A DNA stretch of 40,028 nt from Desulfuromonadales bacterium (GTDB lineage Bacteria; Desulfobacterota; Desulfuromonadia; Desulfuromonadales; UBA2197): positions 1 to 40,028 of the forward strand of contig JACUTW010000016.1 in the NCBI GenBank assembly GCA_014859605.1, read 5' to 3'. This document shows positions 17,032 to 26,000 of this stretch, piece after piece. The position numbers and the translations under genes are program-made. The notes under the pieces are model-generated. The model saw only the letters and a list, made by a program, of their open reading frames with translations, searched no databases and was not told where the DNA came from. How positions within the stretch are numbered: position 1 is the first letter of the stretch; each line of letters starts with the position of its first letter.

Positions 17032-17814
17032 ATGGCGAAAAAAGATAAATCAGAATATATCATACAAGCCGTTTCGCATGCGCTTGATTTGCTGGAACAA
17101 TTCCATGGTGAGGTCGATGAGCTCGGCGTCACCGAACTCAGCAAGCGGCTGAAGCTGCACAAAAATAACGTCTTTCGCCTGTTGGCAACGCTGGAGTCAC
17201 GCGGCTATATCGAGCAGAATCGTGCGACGGAAAATTACCGTCTGGGCTTGAAGTCGCTGGAACTGGGACAGACTTTTGTCAAGCAGATGGGACTGCTCCG
17301 TCAGGCGCGACCCATCCTTGACCATATTGTTAAAGAGTGCAACGAAACCGCCTATGTTGCTATCTTCAAAGAAGGCTATGTGGTCTATCTTGACGTGGTC
17401 GAGACCGATCTGACCGTGCGCGTCGTCTCCCGGGTCGGCTCAAGGCTCCCCGGTTACTGTACAGCCACCGGCAAGGTGCACCTGGCGTATATGTCGGACG
17501 AAGATGTTGATCATCTTTATCCGACGAATGAGCTGAAAGCTTATACGCCGACGACCCTTGCGACAAAAGCTGCCTTGCGTGAAGAGTTGCGCAAGGTCTT
17601 TGAGCAGGGCTATGCTATCGATAATGAGGAACTGGACAGCGGCGTGCGCTGTATCGCCTGTCCGATTCGTGATTATACGCGGCGGATTGTCGGGGCGATC
17701 AGTATCTCGGGGCCGATCATGCGTTTCTCTGATGAACGGATCGAAAAGGAGCTGATCCCTTTGGCGAAACAGGCCGCGGATGATCTTTCCACCCGACTCG
17801 GTTACCATAAATAG
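17032..17814 (+). CDS. IclR-family transcriptional regulator
   Basis: This is a 260-residue DNA-binding regulator. An N-terminal winged helix-turn-helix spans about residues 12-75 (ALDLLEQFHGEVDELGVTELSKRLKLHKNNVFRLLATLESRGYI), then a linker helix, then the IclR effector-binding domain with SRVGSRLPGYCTATGKVHLAYM near residue 130 and DSGVRCIACPIRDYTRRIVGAISISGP near 202. Family members sense small carboxylic or aromatic acids. Flanking genes (helicase, coaE) give no hint of the target, so the regulated genes may be elsewhere or it may act on its own tandem promoters. The RBS gagggaag precedes the ATG. Confidence 0.93.
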   Translation: MAKKDKSEYIIQAVSHALDLLEQFHGEVDELGVTELSKRLKLHKNNVFRLLATLESRGYIEQNRATENYRLGLKSLELGQTFVKQMGLLRQARPILDHIVKECNETAYVAIFKEGYVVYLDVVETDLTVRVVSRVGSRLPGYCTATGKVHLAYMSDEDVDHLYPTNELKAYTPTTLATKAALREELRKVFEQGYAIDNEELDSGVRCIACPIRDYTRRIVGAISISGPIMRFSDERIEKELIPLAKQAADDLSTRLGYHK

Positions 17815-17823
17815 CTTATAGTT

Positions 17824-18531
17824 TTAGGCACGTTGTAAATCCCCCGGCTTCGGGGGATTTTTTTTATTGCGAGGCTTTAGTTCTGCAAAGATTGTCCGGA
17901 TCAATTTACGGGTCTCGGCACGCGGTGCATTATTTTCGACGAGAATATCCGCTCGGGAAATTTTTTCGGCCAGCGGCATCTGCGCGGCAATGCGCAGTAA
18001 GGCCTCTGCTTGCGACAACCCGTCCCTTTGCATTAAGCGTTCAAGCTGTTGCTCCGGGGAGGTCGCTACGACCAGGACCAGGTCGACCCGCTTTTCGGCT
18101 TTTGCCTCAAAGAGTAGTGGCGCTTCATAGATAATGAGGGGAACAGTCGGGTCCTGTCGCAATTCTTTGATGCGTTTGTCGGCAAGCTGAGCGATAGCCG
18201 GATGAGTTATCCGGTTCAGTTCCTGTCGCTCCGCCGGAACGCGAAAAATCTTTTTAGCCAGAAGAGCGCGATCAATGTCCCCTTCTGCCGTCAATATTTC
18301 TTTTCCAAAGTGCGCGATGATCTTTTCGTAGGCCTCTTCCCCCGGCCTGACCACATCCCGGGCCAATTCATCGGCACTCAGAACCGCAGCCCCCAGTTCT
18401 CTGAAAAACTGACAGACCAGGCTCTTGCCGCAGGCGATTCCGCCGGTTATGCCGAGAACAATGGTTTTGTCATCTTCCGGTAGTTTTTTCTGTAATGGAA
18501 TCATGTTATGATCATATCGATTTTTGAGCAT
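17824..18531 (-). CDS. coaE: Dephospho-CoA kinase
   Basis: This kinase phosphorylates the 3' hydroxyl of dephospho-CoA, the last step of CoA synthesis. The P-loop is LGITGGIACGKS near residue 27, followed by GAAVLSADELARDVV and VPLIIYEAPLLFEAKAEKRVDLVLVV, all standard. The start is uncertain: 18531 gives an N-terminal extension of about 20 residues before the P-loop core, and another ATG lies at 18504; neither has a good RBS. The C-terminal tail (KNPPKPGDLQRA) is encoded through the hairpin of the iclR terminator, so the tail may be a by-product of that overlap. Confidence 0.92.
   Translation of the reverse strand: MLKNRYDHNMIPLQKKLPEDDKTIVLGITGGIACGKSLVCQFFRELGAAVLSADELARDVVRPGEEAYEKIIAHFGKEILTAEGDIDRALLAKKIFRVPAERQELNRITHPAIAQLADKRIKELRQDPTVPLIIYEAPLLFEAKAEKRVDLVLVVATSPEQQLERLMQRDGLSQAEALLRIAAQMPLAEKISRADILVENNAPRAETRKLIRTIFAELKPRNKKNPPKPGDLQRA
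17837..17866 (+). terminator. Rho-independent terminator of the IclR gene
   Basis: The stem aatcccccg / cgggggatt with loop gctt is followed by TTTTTT, 23 bases after the IclR stop. It lies wholly inside the 3' end of coaE on the other strand. Confidence 0.9.
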
Positions 18532-18598
18532 GGAAGTGTCCTTAGTTCCCTGGGCAGGTTATCCTGCATCTCTCCCGTATCATTAAAAGTGTAAGCGA

Positions 18599-20263
18599 AT
18601 GGCCGAAATAACGCAAAGCACAAAGAGTTCCTCAGTTGCAACGAAGTTGACGGCGTCCCAATTGGAAACGGCCCTCAAGGCGTTGGCTAAACTGCTTGTG
18701 TCGATTAAATTTTATCCGGCCGGTCACCCTGCGCTCAAAACCGTCACTGTCGATGCTCAGGCGGGTTTTTTGCCTTTGCTGCAAACAGAAGAGAGTGTGA
18801 GTGTTGTGGTGCGTCGCACCGGGTTTTTTTATGAGGATGAGTCTATCGGCGGGGCTAATCCGATGTTGCAAAAACTGGCCGCCAGTCTCTTTGCTCGCCG
18901 GGTCCAGCGCCTGACGATCCTGAAAGATCTTTCCTGCCGGGATCTCTGGGAAACCGCTAAAGTTTTACTGCTCGATGCCGATATTATTCAGAAAAATGGC
19001 GGGCTGCAGACCCTGCTTCAGCAGGCGCTGGTCACAACAATCTGGACCAATGCCGTCGATATGAACAGTATTTTTGAGTTGAAAAACCAGATTGAAGAGG
19101 AAAAATCGACTTTTCACGGCACAGCAGAGTTGGATGACGACGAGTTTCTCGCAGCTCTCGGGACAACGGCTGCTACCGAGAACAGTGATTCGTCATTGCC
19201 GCCGGCACCAGAGGTGGTTGCTGCTCCTGAAGGAGAACTCCCTTTTGAGGAGCTTCTCAAAGCTGTCGAAATGGTTTCGGATGATCAGGAGTTTATCACT
19301 CTTTTACAGCGATTGGTGCCGGTGGTCCACGCGAACCTGACCGAAAAGTCCGCCCATCTGGTTTTGCAAACTCTTTCTTTTTTGACAAATTGTAATCAAA
19401 GTAGTTATTTGGGGGAAGAAAAACGCCGGGCGGCCCGACAGACCATGACACAACTCTCTTCGCCCGCCCTGTTGAATTTTTACATTGATCTCCTTTGTGC
19501 CCGCCGGCGATTTGAAGATCACCGCGTCGCCTGGGATCACATTTCCCGCGCTTTGGGCGACCCCCTCGCGAAACTGTTGCTGACTCGTCTCGCCGCAGAG
19601 GAAGAGCCCGCGACGCGAAAAGTCTTTACCGAAACCTTGATCTCCCAGGGAGACGTCGCCCTTGCGGCGATTATTGCAACGTTAAAGGATGATCGTTGGC
19701 AGGTTCTGCGCAATGCTGCACAGCTCCTCGGCGAGATTCGGGCGGCAGCGGCCATTGAACCACTGCGGGCTCTGTTGCGGCATCGCGAGCTTGGTGTCCG
19801 TCGCGAAGCACTACGGGCCCTGACGCGTATTGGCGGCAGCAGTGTTATCAATATCATCGCAAAAATATTACAGGGGAAAGATATTGAGCTGCGCCGTCAG
19901 GCGATGCTTTGTCTCGGGGCGATCAAGAACCCGGCGACGATTCCTCTTCTTGTCCAATTTCTCCAGATCAGGGACTGGCAGTTTCAGCACCTTGAGGCCA
20001 AGGTTGATGCCTTGAAAGCCCTCGGCGAAATAGGTTCGACTGAAGTCCTGCCTTTACTGAAGAAGATCGTCAATCATCGTCCGTTATTTTATCGCAGCCG
20101 TAACGACACATTACGGGCTGCGGCCCTATTGGCGATGGGCGAGATCGGTGGCCAGCAAGCGCTAGAGTTCCTTGAGGCGATGGAAGATGATTCCTCCCCG
20201 GTCGTCGAAAAAGCTATTGTTCACGCATTAAAACAAGCGCAGAAAGGATTGCCGAATGACTGA
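18599..20263 (+). CDS. HEAT-repeat protein with an N-terminal module shared with the next gene
   Basis: This is a 554-residue protein probably used for protein-protein contacts in the cytoplasm; no signal peptide is seen. Residues of about 20-150 form a module with KFYPAGHPALKTV, which resembles the start of the HD-GYP protein encoded next. A variable acidic linker follows (about 165-215). The C-terminal half, from about residue 340, is a run of HEAT repeats such as VLRNAAQLLGEIRAAAAIEPLRALL and VRREALRALTRIGGSSVINIIAKIL. The gene overlaps the HD-GYP gene by 8 bases. The exact role is unknown; it may be a scaffold or regulator for the HD-GYP enzyme. Confidence 0.85.
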   Translation: MAEITQSTKSSSVATKLTASQLETALKALAKLLVSIKFYPAGHPALKTVTVDAQAGFLPLLQTEESVSVVVRRTGFFYEDESIGGANPMLQKLAASLFARRVQRLTILKDLSCRDLWETAKVLLLDADIIQKNGGLQTLLQQALVTTIWTNAVDMNSIFELKNQIEEEKSTFHGTAELDDDEFLAALGTTAATENSDSSLPPAPEVVAAPEGELPFEELLKAVEMVSDDQEFITLLQRLVPVVHANLTEKSAHLVLQTLSFLTNCNQSSYLGEEKRRAARQTMTQLSSPALLNFYIDLLCARRRFEDHRVAWDHISRALGDPLAKLLLTRLAAEEEPATRKVFTETLISQGDVALAAIIATLKDDRWQVLRNAAQLLGEIRAAAAIEPLRALLRHRELGVRREALRALTRIGGSSVINIIAKILQGKDIELRRQAMLCLGAIKNPATIPLLVQFLQIRDWQFQHLEAKVDALKALGEIGSTEVLPLLKKIVNHRPLFYRSRNDTLRAAALLAMGEIGGQQALEFLEAMEDDSSPVVEKAIVHALKQAQKGLPND

Positions 20264-21581
20264 GGAAATTGCCCGTCAGCTTGTGCAGGGTTTTGTCAGC
20301 AGCCTGAAGGGCTTGAAGCTTTATCCTTTGCAACATCCCGCCCTGGCCCGGCAGATTCAAACATTTCTCAGTGTCCTGCAGAGCTGCCATCAGGTCAACG
20401 CTGCGCTCCGTATCGGTCTGCATGACGGCGTTCTGGTTGTCGATGACCTGCTTATCTCTGACAACATTCCAGCGGCAGAAGATTTGAGTAAACTCTTGCA
20501 GCGACTGGAGTTGACAGGACTGCAATTTGATGCCGGAATGAGTGAGGATGAATTCTCCCGACTTTTAAGCGTATTGACGACACCGACAAAAGGCGATCAG
20601 TCCGTGGAGAGCCTCTTGGCGACGAAGGATTTCCCCCATGTTCACCCGCTTATCCAGGAATCTGAGCAGGAGACGCTGTCTTCCCGTGCGGTCTACGGCC
20701 GGGCACTGAAGGTCGTCGATAATATCTTTCAAGATGTCCGCCTTGGAAAAATCCCCTCATCAGCGGAGGCGGTCAGCGTGATGGGGGACATGGTTAAATT
20801 GATGATCTCGGAGCCGGACACTCTCTTTGCCTTGTCAATGCTCAAGGATTATGACAATTACACTTTTACGCACTCAGTGAATGTTTCGGTCATCTCTTTG
20901 GCCGTCGGTCGTGCTTGCGGTCTGAATGAAGAGCAGTTGCGCACGCTGGGACTCGGGGCGCTGCTGCATGATCTTGGCAAACTCAAAGTTGATGTGGCAA
21001 TAATCACCAAACCCGGGCGATTGACTGCCGAAGAATTTGCCGAGATCAAAAAACATCCTGGTGACGGGGCGGCTTTGGTCGTGGAGATGGAGGGGATCTC
21101 GCCGGAAGTGGTTGATATTGTTCTTGGACATCATTTGCGCTTTGATCGCAGCGGCTATCCGGGCTCGGCCCAGAGACAGGTCATGAGTGCCATGATTGAC
21201 ATGACGGCCATTGCTGATACCTATGATGCCTTGACGACTTTACGCTCCTATCAGCGCCCGCAAACTCCGAGAAATGCCACCGAAAAGTTACGGGAAATAG
21301 CGGGCACAGCCCTCCATCCCGACTACGTGGAGAAGTTTATTCTCTCCCTGGGGACCTATCCGGTCGGGACGCTGGTTCGGCTCGATTCCAATGAAATCGG
21401 ACTGGTGATAAAGGTCGAGGTGCGTGAGCAGGAGGCAGTAAAGCTCAAAATTCTCTTTGACAGCAGCGGCAACCGACTCACCGACCTCCCCCTGGTGGAG
21501 TTGATCGGTGCTGAAACTGCCAGGATTGTCGGTGAAGTCGATCCCTTCACCAAAGGCGTCGATGTGACAGAATATTTTTAA
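20256..21581 (+). CDS. HD-GYP domain phosphohydrolase
   Basis: This is a 441-residue cytoplasmic protein with a C-terminal HD-GYP domain, the family that hydrolyses cyclic dinucleotides. Key residues visible are THSVNVSVIS near 207, LLHDLGKLKVD near 239, KPGRLTAEEFAEIKKHPGDGA near 252-272, GHH near 291 and MTAIADTYDALTTLRSYQ near 316-333. The GYP loop reads HHLRFDRSGYP where HHERWDGSGYP is more usual, so catalysis should not be taken for granted. The N-terminal 150 residues share KLYPLQHPALARQ with the HEAT protein upstream. A short C-terminal extension (VGTLVRLDSNEIGLVIKVE) follows, as in several Geobacter-type HD-GYP proteins. Confidence 0.9.
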   Translation: MTEEIARQLVQGFVSSLKGLKLYPLQHPALARQIQTFLSVLQSCHQVNAALRIGLHDGVLVVDDLLISDNIPAAEDLSKLLQRLELTGLQFDAGMSEDEFSRLLSVLTTPTKGDQSVESLLATKDFPHVHPLIQESEQETLSSRAVYGRALKVVDNIFQDVRLGKIPSSAEAVSVMGDMVKLMISEPDTLFALSMLKDYDNYTFTHSVNVSVISLAVGRACGLNEEQLRTLGLGALLHDLGKLKVDVAIITKPGRLTAEEFAEIKKHPGDGAALVVEMEGISPEVVDIVLGHHLRFDRSGYPGSAQRQVMSAMIDMTAIADTYDALTTLRSYQRPQTPRNATEKLREIAGTALHPDYVEKFILSLGTYPVGTLVRLDSNEIGLVIKVEVREQEAVKLKILFDSSGNRLTDLPLVELIGAETARIVGEVDPFTKGVDVTEYF

Positions 21582-21602
21582 ACGGCAGGATTAACGGACG
21601 GG

Positions 21603-22196
21603 TTAAATGCCGATGGCGGCAATGGCCCGGGTGGCGGCAAGACGTACGGAAGGACGGGGGTCCTGCATGGCGGCGAGAATGTGATCTTCACTTTCCCTGC
21701 CGCCGATTTTCCCGAGGGAACTTGTCGCCGCCGCCGCCAGGGTGTCATCTTTTTCGTTGATCAGTGTAGCCAGGAAGGGGATAAGGCGTTTGTCCGGGAA
21801 GTTGCCGACAGCTTCCGCCGCGTGCACACGAACGGCGGGGTGAGGATCTTTGAGGTGTTTGACGAGAGTCCCCAGGGTTTGGGGATTTTTTTTTGCCCCT
21901 AAAACCTGGATGCTGGCCGAGCGTAAATCCGGATCAGCTTGCTGTAGTAATTGCAGCAGGGGCGGAAAGACTTTGTCGGATTCGATTTTTTCGAGCGCGT
22001 AAATGGCGCTGACTTTAGCACCGCGCTCTCCGTCCCGCAATATTTCAAGAATCTGTTCAAGGGAATAAAGGGATTCAACCGCTTTCAGAGACTCCGCTGC
22101 CGCCCTGCGGATATCCTGATCGGGATCACGTAGCAGCTCAATTAATCTTTTCTTCCGGTCATCAAGCACGTTATTCCTCGTATTTTCATCCACCAA
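21603..22196 (-). CDS. HEAT-repeat protein (small)
   Basis: This is a 197-residue protein made almost entirely of HEAT/PBS-lyase-type repeats of about 31 residues, for example DIRRAAAESLKAVESLYSLEQILEILRDGERGAKVSAIYALEKI and AVRVHAAEAVGNFPDKRLIPFLATLI. No catalytic motif is visible; such proteins serve as adaptors. It starts 2 bases after the ssb stop on the same strand, so it is likely in the ssb transcript. It faces the HEAT/HD-GYP pair tail to tail and may be a paralogue of the HEAT section of the 554-residue protein. Confidence 0.85.
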   Translation of the reverse strand: MVDENTRNNVLDDRKKRLIELLRDPDQDIRRAAAESLKAVESLYSLEQILEILRDGERGAKVSAIYALEKIESDKVFPPLLQLLQQADPDLRSASIQVLGAKKNPQTLGTLVKHLKDPHPAVRVHAAEAVGNFPDKRLIPFLATLINEKDDTLAAAATSSLGKIGGRESEDHILAAMQDPRPSVRLAATRAIAAIGI

Positions 22197-22198
22197 GA

Positions 22199-22660
22199 CT
22201 AAAACGGTATTTCGTCATCCGCATTAAAGGGGGGCTCTTCCTCGTAACTTTGCGGCGCCCGTGTAGAGGGGGCTGCGGGCGTCTCATTGGCAGGGCGTCT
22301 TTGCTGATAGTCTGCGCGTCCTTCCCCTTCTCCTTTTGGCCCCAGCATCTGCATCTGGTCGGCAACAATTTCTGTGATATAGCGTTTGTTGCCATCCCGG
22401 TCATCGTAGGAGCGCGACTGGATTTTCCCCTCAAGGTAGACCTGCTTCCCTTTGTGGAGAAATTTTCCACAGATTTCCGCCAGTTGCCGCCAGACGACGA
22501 TGTTGTGCCACTCGGTCTTTTCCTGCATCTGACCATCGCGACCCTTAAACTTTTCCGAGGTCGCAAGGGTAAAGGTGGCAACAGCATCGCCGGAGGGGGT
22601 GTAACGCAATTCCGGATCTTTACCGAGATTGCCGACGAGAATGACTTTGTTGACCGCCAT
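22199..22660 (-). CDS. ssb: Single-stranded DNA-binding protein
   Basis: SSB coats single-stranded DNA in replication and repair. The start at 22660 is chosen because [21 protein letters not shown] is the family N-terminus and ggagg lies 9 bases upstream; the ORF-track start at 22789 adds an unrelated 43 residues. The OB fold covers about residues 1-110 ([28 protein letters not shown]), then a Gln/Pro/Glu-rich linker, and the acidic tip DDEIPF that recruits partner proteins. The length is about 153 residues. The small HEAT gene follows after 2 bases. Confidence 0.96.
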   Translation of the reverse strand: MAVNKVILVGNLGKDPELRYTPSGDAVATFTLATSEKFKGRDGQMQEKTEWHNIVVWRQLAEICGKFLHKGKQVYLEGKIQSRSYDDRDGNKRYITEIVADQMQMLGPKGEGEGRADYQQRRPANETPAAPSTRAPQSYEEEPPFNADDEIPF

Positions 22661-22662
22661 AA

Positions 22663-22706
22663 AAAGTGCCTCCGCAGGGGGGAATTGAATCAATCTCAGG
22701 CACTTT
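22663..22706 (-). promoter_or_regulatory. ssb leader hairpin over the ribosome binding site
   Basis: AAAGTGCCT (22663-22671) and AGGCACTTT (22698-22706) are a perfect 9-bp inverted repeat with a 26-base loop. In the ssb mRNA the 3' arm takes in the end of the GGAGG and stops 2-3 bases before the ATG. A run of T follows the stem, so it could act on translation or as a weak terminator. Confidence 0.55.
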
Positions 22707-22939
22707 AGCGAAAAGGTGTTGGAGAGTAAAGAATTTTTCTGAAGACAGCAGAAGGGATAGACTGGAAGGAAGAAGGTTGCGAGGAGCAAAGTGATTTGGC
22801 GGTTTAGTCGTTAATTCGCGCGAAGCATTCGTCATAATCAGGAGATAAATGTTGATGCAATCCTTGGTTTAATTAATTAATGCAAATATAAATCGAATAA
22901 CCACCTGATTTTGTTAGTACATAGTTAGTTTAATAATAA
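22707..22939. other. Intergenic stretch between ssb and the giant cytochrome
   Basis: This stretch is AT-rich, mainly after about 22835. No ORF with a convincing RBS is seen. It should hold the ssb promoter on the minus strand, but no clear -35/-10 pair was found, and it may hold upstream activator sites for the sigma-54 promoter that follows. Confidence 0.5.
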
Positions 22940-22956
22940 AGGCACTTTTATTGCAA
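22940..22956 (+). promoter_or_regulatory. Candidate sigma-54 (-24/-12) promoter of the giant cytochrome gene
   Basis: AGGCACTTTTATTGCAA matches the sigma-54 consensus TGGCAC-N5-TTGCW, with the invariant GG and GC in the exact spacing. It would start transcription near 22966 and leave a leader of about 125 bases before the preferred start at 23093. RpoN and its enhancer-binding proteins control many cytochrome and surface genes in Geobacter (family knowledge). Confidence 0.6.
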
Positions 22957-23092
22957 ATTATGAGTAAAGAGGTCATGTTTATTTGAAAGTTCTTATTAAA
23001 TATTACACATATAAATGAATAGTTGTCCGATTGTTTGGTTGGGCGTCTGTTTGCTGGAGATGAAAATGGGTCGTAACAACGGGAGTCGAACG

Positions 23093-26000
23093 ATGGTCAA
23101 ATTGATGAAGATGGGTCTAATCGCTCTGGTCGGAGTCGTGATCTGGGGTTTTACTCCGGGAGTTGTTTTTGCTGCAAAAAGTCACACAGTTATCTGTAAC
23201 GAGTGTCATCGCTCTTCGGCCGGTCCCCGGGAGATGGGTAATCTTTGCGTCAATTGTCACACGAAAACTGAAATATTCGCTACTACGGGGGCCAGGTTTA
23301 ATCTTGCCACGGCCAGTAATGCTTTGGGAAATAACCCGAATCCGGTTGACGGCTCCGGTGCCGAGACTTCACACTTTTGGGGGGGGAATTCGACCCTTCA
23401 AGCCGCAGCCGGTTCGGCGCATCCCCCGACATCTTTCTATACCAGCCGCTACTCCATCTCTAAAAATCGCATTACCTGTACGATCTGTCATGACCCCCAT
23501 GTTGAGGAAGGGACAATGCTTGTCCGTGCTGCTGTTGCCGGTGACGTGATCTGTCAGCAGTGTCACAGCAGCTGGTTTGTCCCCACTCCCAACGCAACCC
23601 TGACCCATCCGATCGTTGCCGACTACGCAGCGGTTGCTGCCGCAAAACCCAATGATTACCGGGCGACCGTGATCAATGCCGGCAGTGGCGATGTGCGACT
23701 CGTTAATGGCGGCGTCTCCTGTACCTCCTGCCATGGGACCCATTATGCCGACTCTTCCTCGGCAACCATCGATGGAAAAACAGCTTATAATGAATTAACC
23801 CTGGCTCAGGGCGACGGCAATATCCTGCGGAGCGACGGCCCCTTGCGCACCGGTCCGACTCGCAACGGTGCTAACGGCACCGCCCAGCTGCGCTCCAATC
23901 TCTGCCAGGCTTGTCACACTATCGAACTGCACGGACAGGGAACCAGCGGCGACCACATGCTCGGCTGCCTCGATTGTCACGGCGGTCACGCTTACAATGG
24001 CGGCACCCCCAACGCTTATATCCTCAACAAGATGACGCCGGGTGCCGTACCGACTCGCATCAACGGCGTCAATAGCGCCGCGGCGCAGATTACCTTCCCT
24101 AACTACCCGAATGGCGGCTCGACCCGCACCAAGTGGGCGGATGATGTTGCCGGCACGGCGGATGGTTTCTGTGAAAAGTGTCACGGCGATTCCAACAGTG
24201 TCGCCATGGTTGCCAAAGCCGCCGAACATGAAGCGGGGAATACCAACGAATGTAGCGCCTGCCACAAACATAATGACCCGGCGAATCTTTATTCCTTCAA
24301 TCGTGACGCTTCGGCGGCGACCTGCGGTCAGTGTCACGGCTTCCCCCCTTACAAGAACGTCCCCGGCGATCGAACCCTGGTACCTGCCAATGACGGTGGT
24401 TATGCCGAGAACAATTCAGGGGATGCGAATACCCCATATGATTATGTCAACAGCACCACGCACGAAAAGGATGAAACGAAAACCGGACATAAAGTCCATG
24501 CCGGTGCCGATCTGCCGATCAGTCCGGCCGGTGTCGGTGACTGGTATTTCGTCGGTGTTTCCGGGGTTGATAACTGTAAGGTCTGTCACGGCCCCGATGC
24601 CGGCGCTGCCGCCGGTGGCCATCGTGAGGCTCCGGCGACCCGTCCCAACACATTCCGTGACGTCCCCTTCGATGGCATCGCCAAGACCGGTGGCATGAAT
24701 CCGGTTTACCAGCTCAACTCGCCTTGGACCTGTTCCGCTGTTTACTGTCATACCAACGGAGCCCCTTACACCGGCGCCAGCCGTCCGACCCGTAACTACA
24801 CCGGGGTCAACGTCACTCCGGCCTGGGTCGGGACCGGTGGATCTTACGCCAACGGTGGTTTTGGCTCCATTTACAATACGGCCTCACGCTGTGCTAGCTG
24901 CCACGGCAACAGCACCGCCACCATGACCAGCAAGTCGAACTCCCCGGCGCATCAGGCGCACATGGGGGCGGCGACGACTTTAAATATGGGTAAAGTCTTT
25001 GATTGCAAGATTTGTCATGTGAATTCTGCGAGCAGCGCGACAGCCCTTGCGGCCGGAGCCATGGACGGACGCAGCGGCGGCAAACACGTCAATGGCGTCA
25101 TTGATGTTGATTTTGATACCGTTGCCTACAACGGAGAATTAACTGGTTCTACTTACACAGCCACGACCGGCGTCTGCGCCACCTACTGCCATAACGTCAC
25201 CGGCGCTGCCGGCGCTATGGCCGCTGACTGGGATATAGCCACCGACATGCAGTGCGATAGTTGTCACGGCGGCCTCGCCAGCGACAGCAGCGGCAACGGC
25301 GGCTACGGCCCGATCACCACCGGTTCGCACGGCCGCCATATCCTCACCTCCGGTACTGGCCCGAAACTCCTTTGTGCCGAGTGCCACGGTGCCGGTTCTG
25401 ACGCCGGTACCCATGCCGGCCATTTTGACGGCATCGTCAATATGAAGGTGGCGGTGGACACAGGAAGTTTTGGCAGCGACAGCGTTTCCATTTGCAAAGA
25501 GTGCCACGGTTACGATGCTGAACCCGGTGAAGTCCTGCCGGTCTGGGGGAATCCGGCAACCACCGACTGTGCGACCTGTCATGCCGGGAGCTCGTGCGGG
25601 GCTGATTTCAACGGCAAGACGCCACCGGTCTTTAACTATGCCCGTTCTACCGGTCATAACCGCACAAGCGGCAACTACCCGGTTTCCGGCAATGTGCCGG
25701 CTAACAGCAACTGTCTGGATTGCCACGCCGCCGATAGTGCCGGCCATTGGAACGGCACCTCCGGGGATGCACCGATGCTGCGTAGCGACCTTGGCTTCCC
25801 GGCGACATATACTGGCAACGAAAACGCTTTCTGCGGCAACTGTCATGGCACCGCCCCGGCGCATCCGACCCGGAGTGCCTCGGTGGCGACCCGTAATATC
25901 AATACCCATCAAAGTAAACTTTGCGCGGCCTGCCATAATGTCCATGGCACCAGCAATATTCAGATGATTATCGCCAGTCGCACCGAGCAGAACACCCGCG

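Noticed and set aside
17032-17814. IclR protein as the regulator of the etf/CoA-transferase operon
   Set aside because: It lies over 10 kb away with unrelated genes between; no shared operator was identified.
22960-23092. GEMM riboswitch in the giant cytochrome leader
   Set aside because: It was looked for because Geobacter cytochromes often carry one; no conserved core was found in the AT-rich leader.
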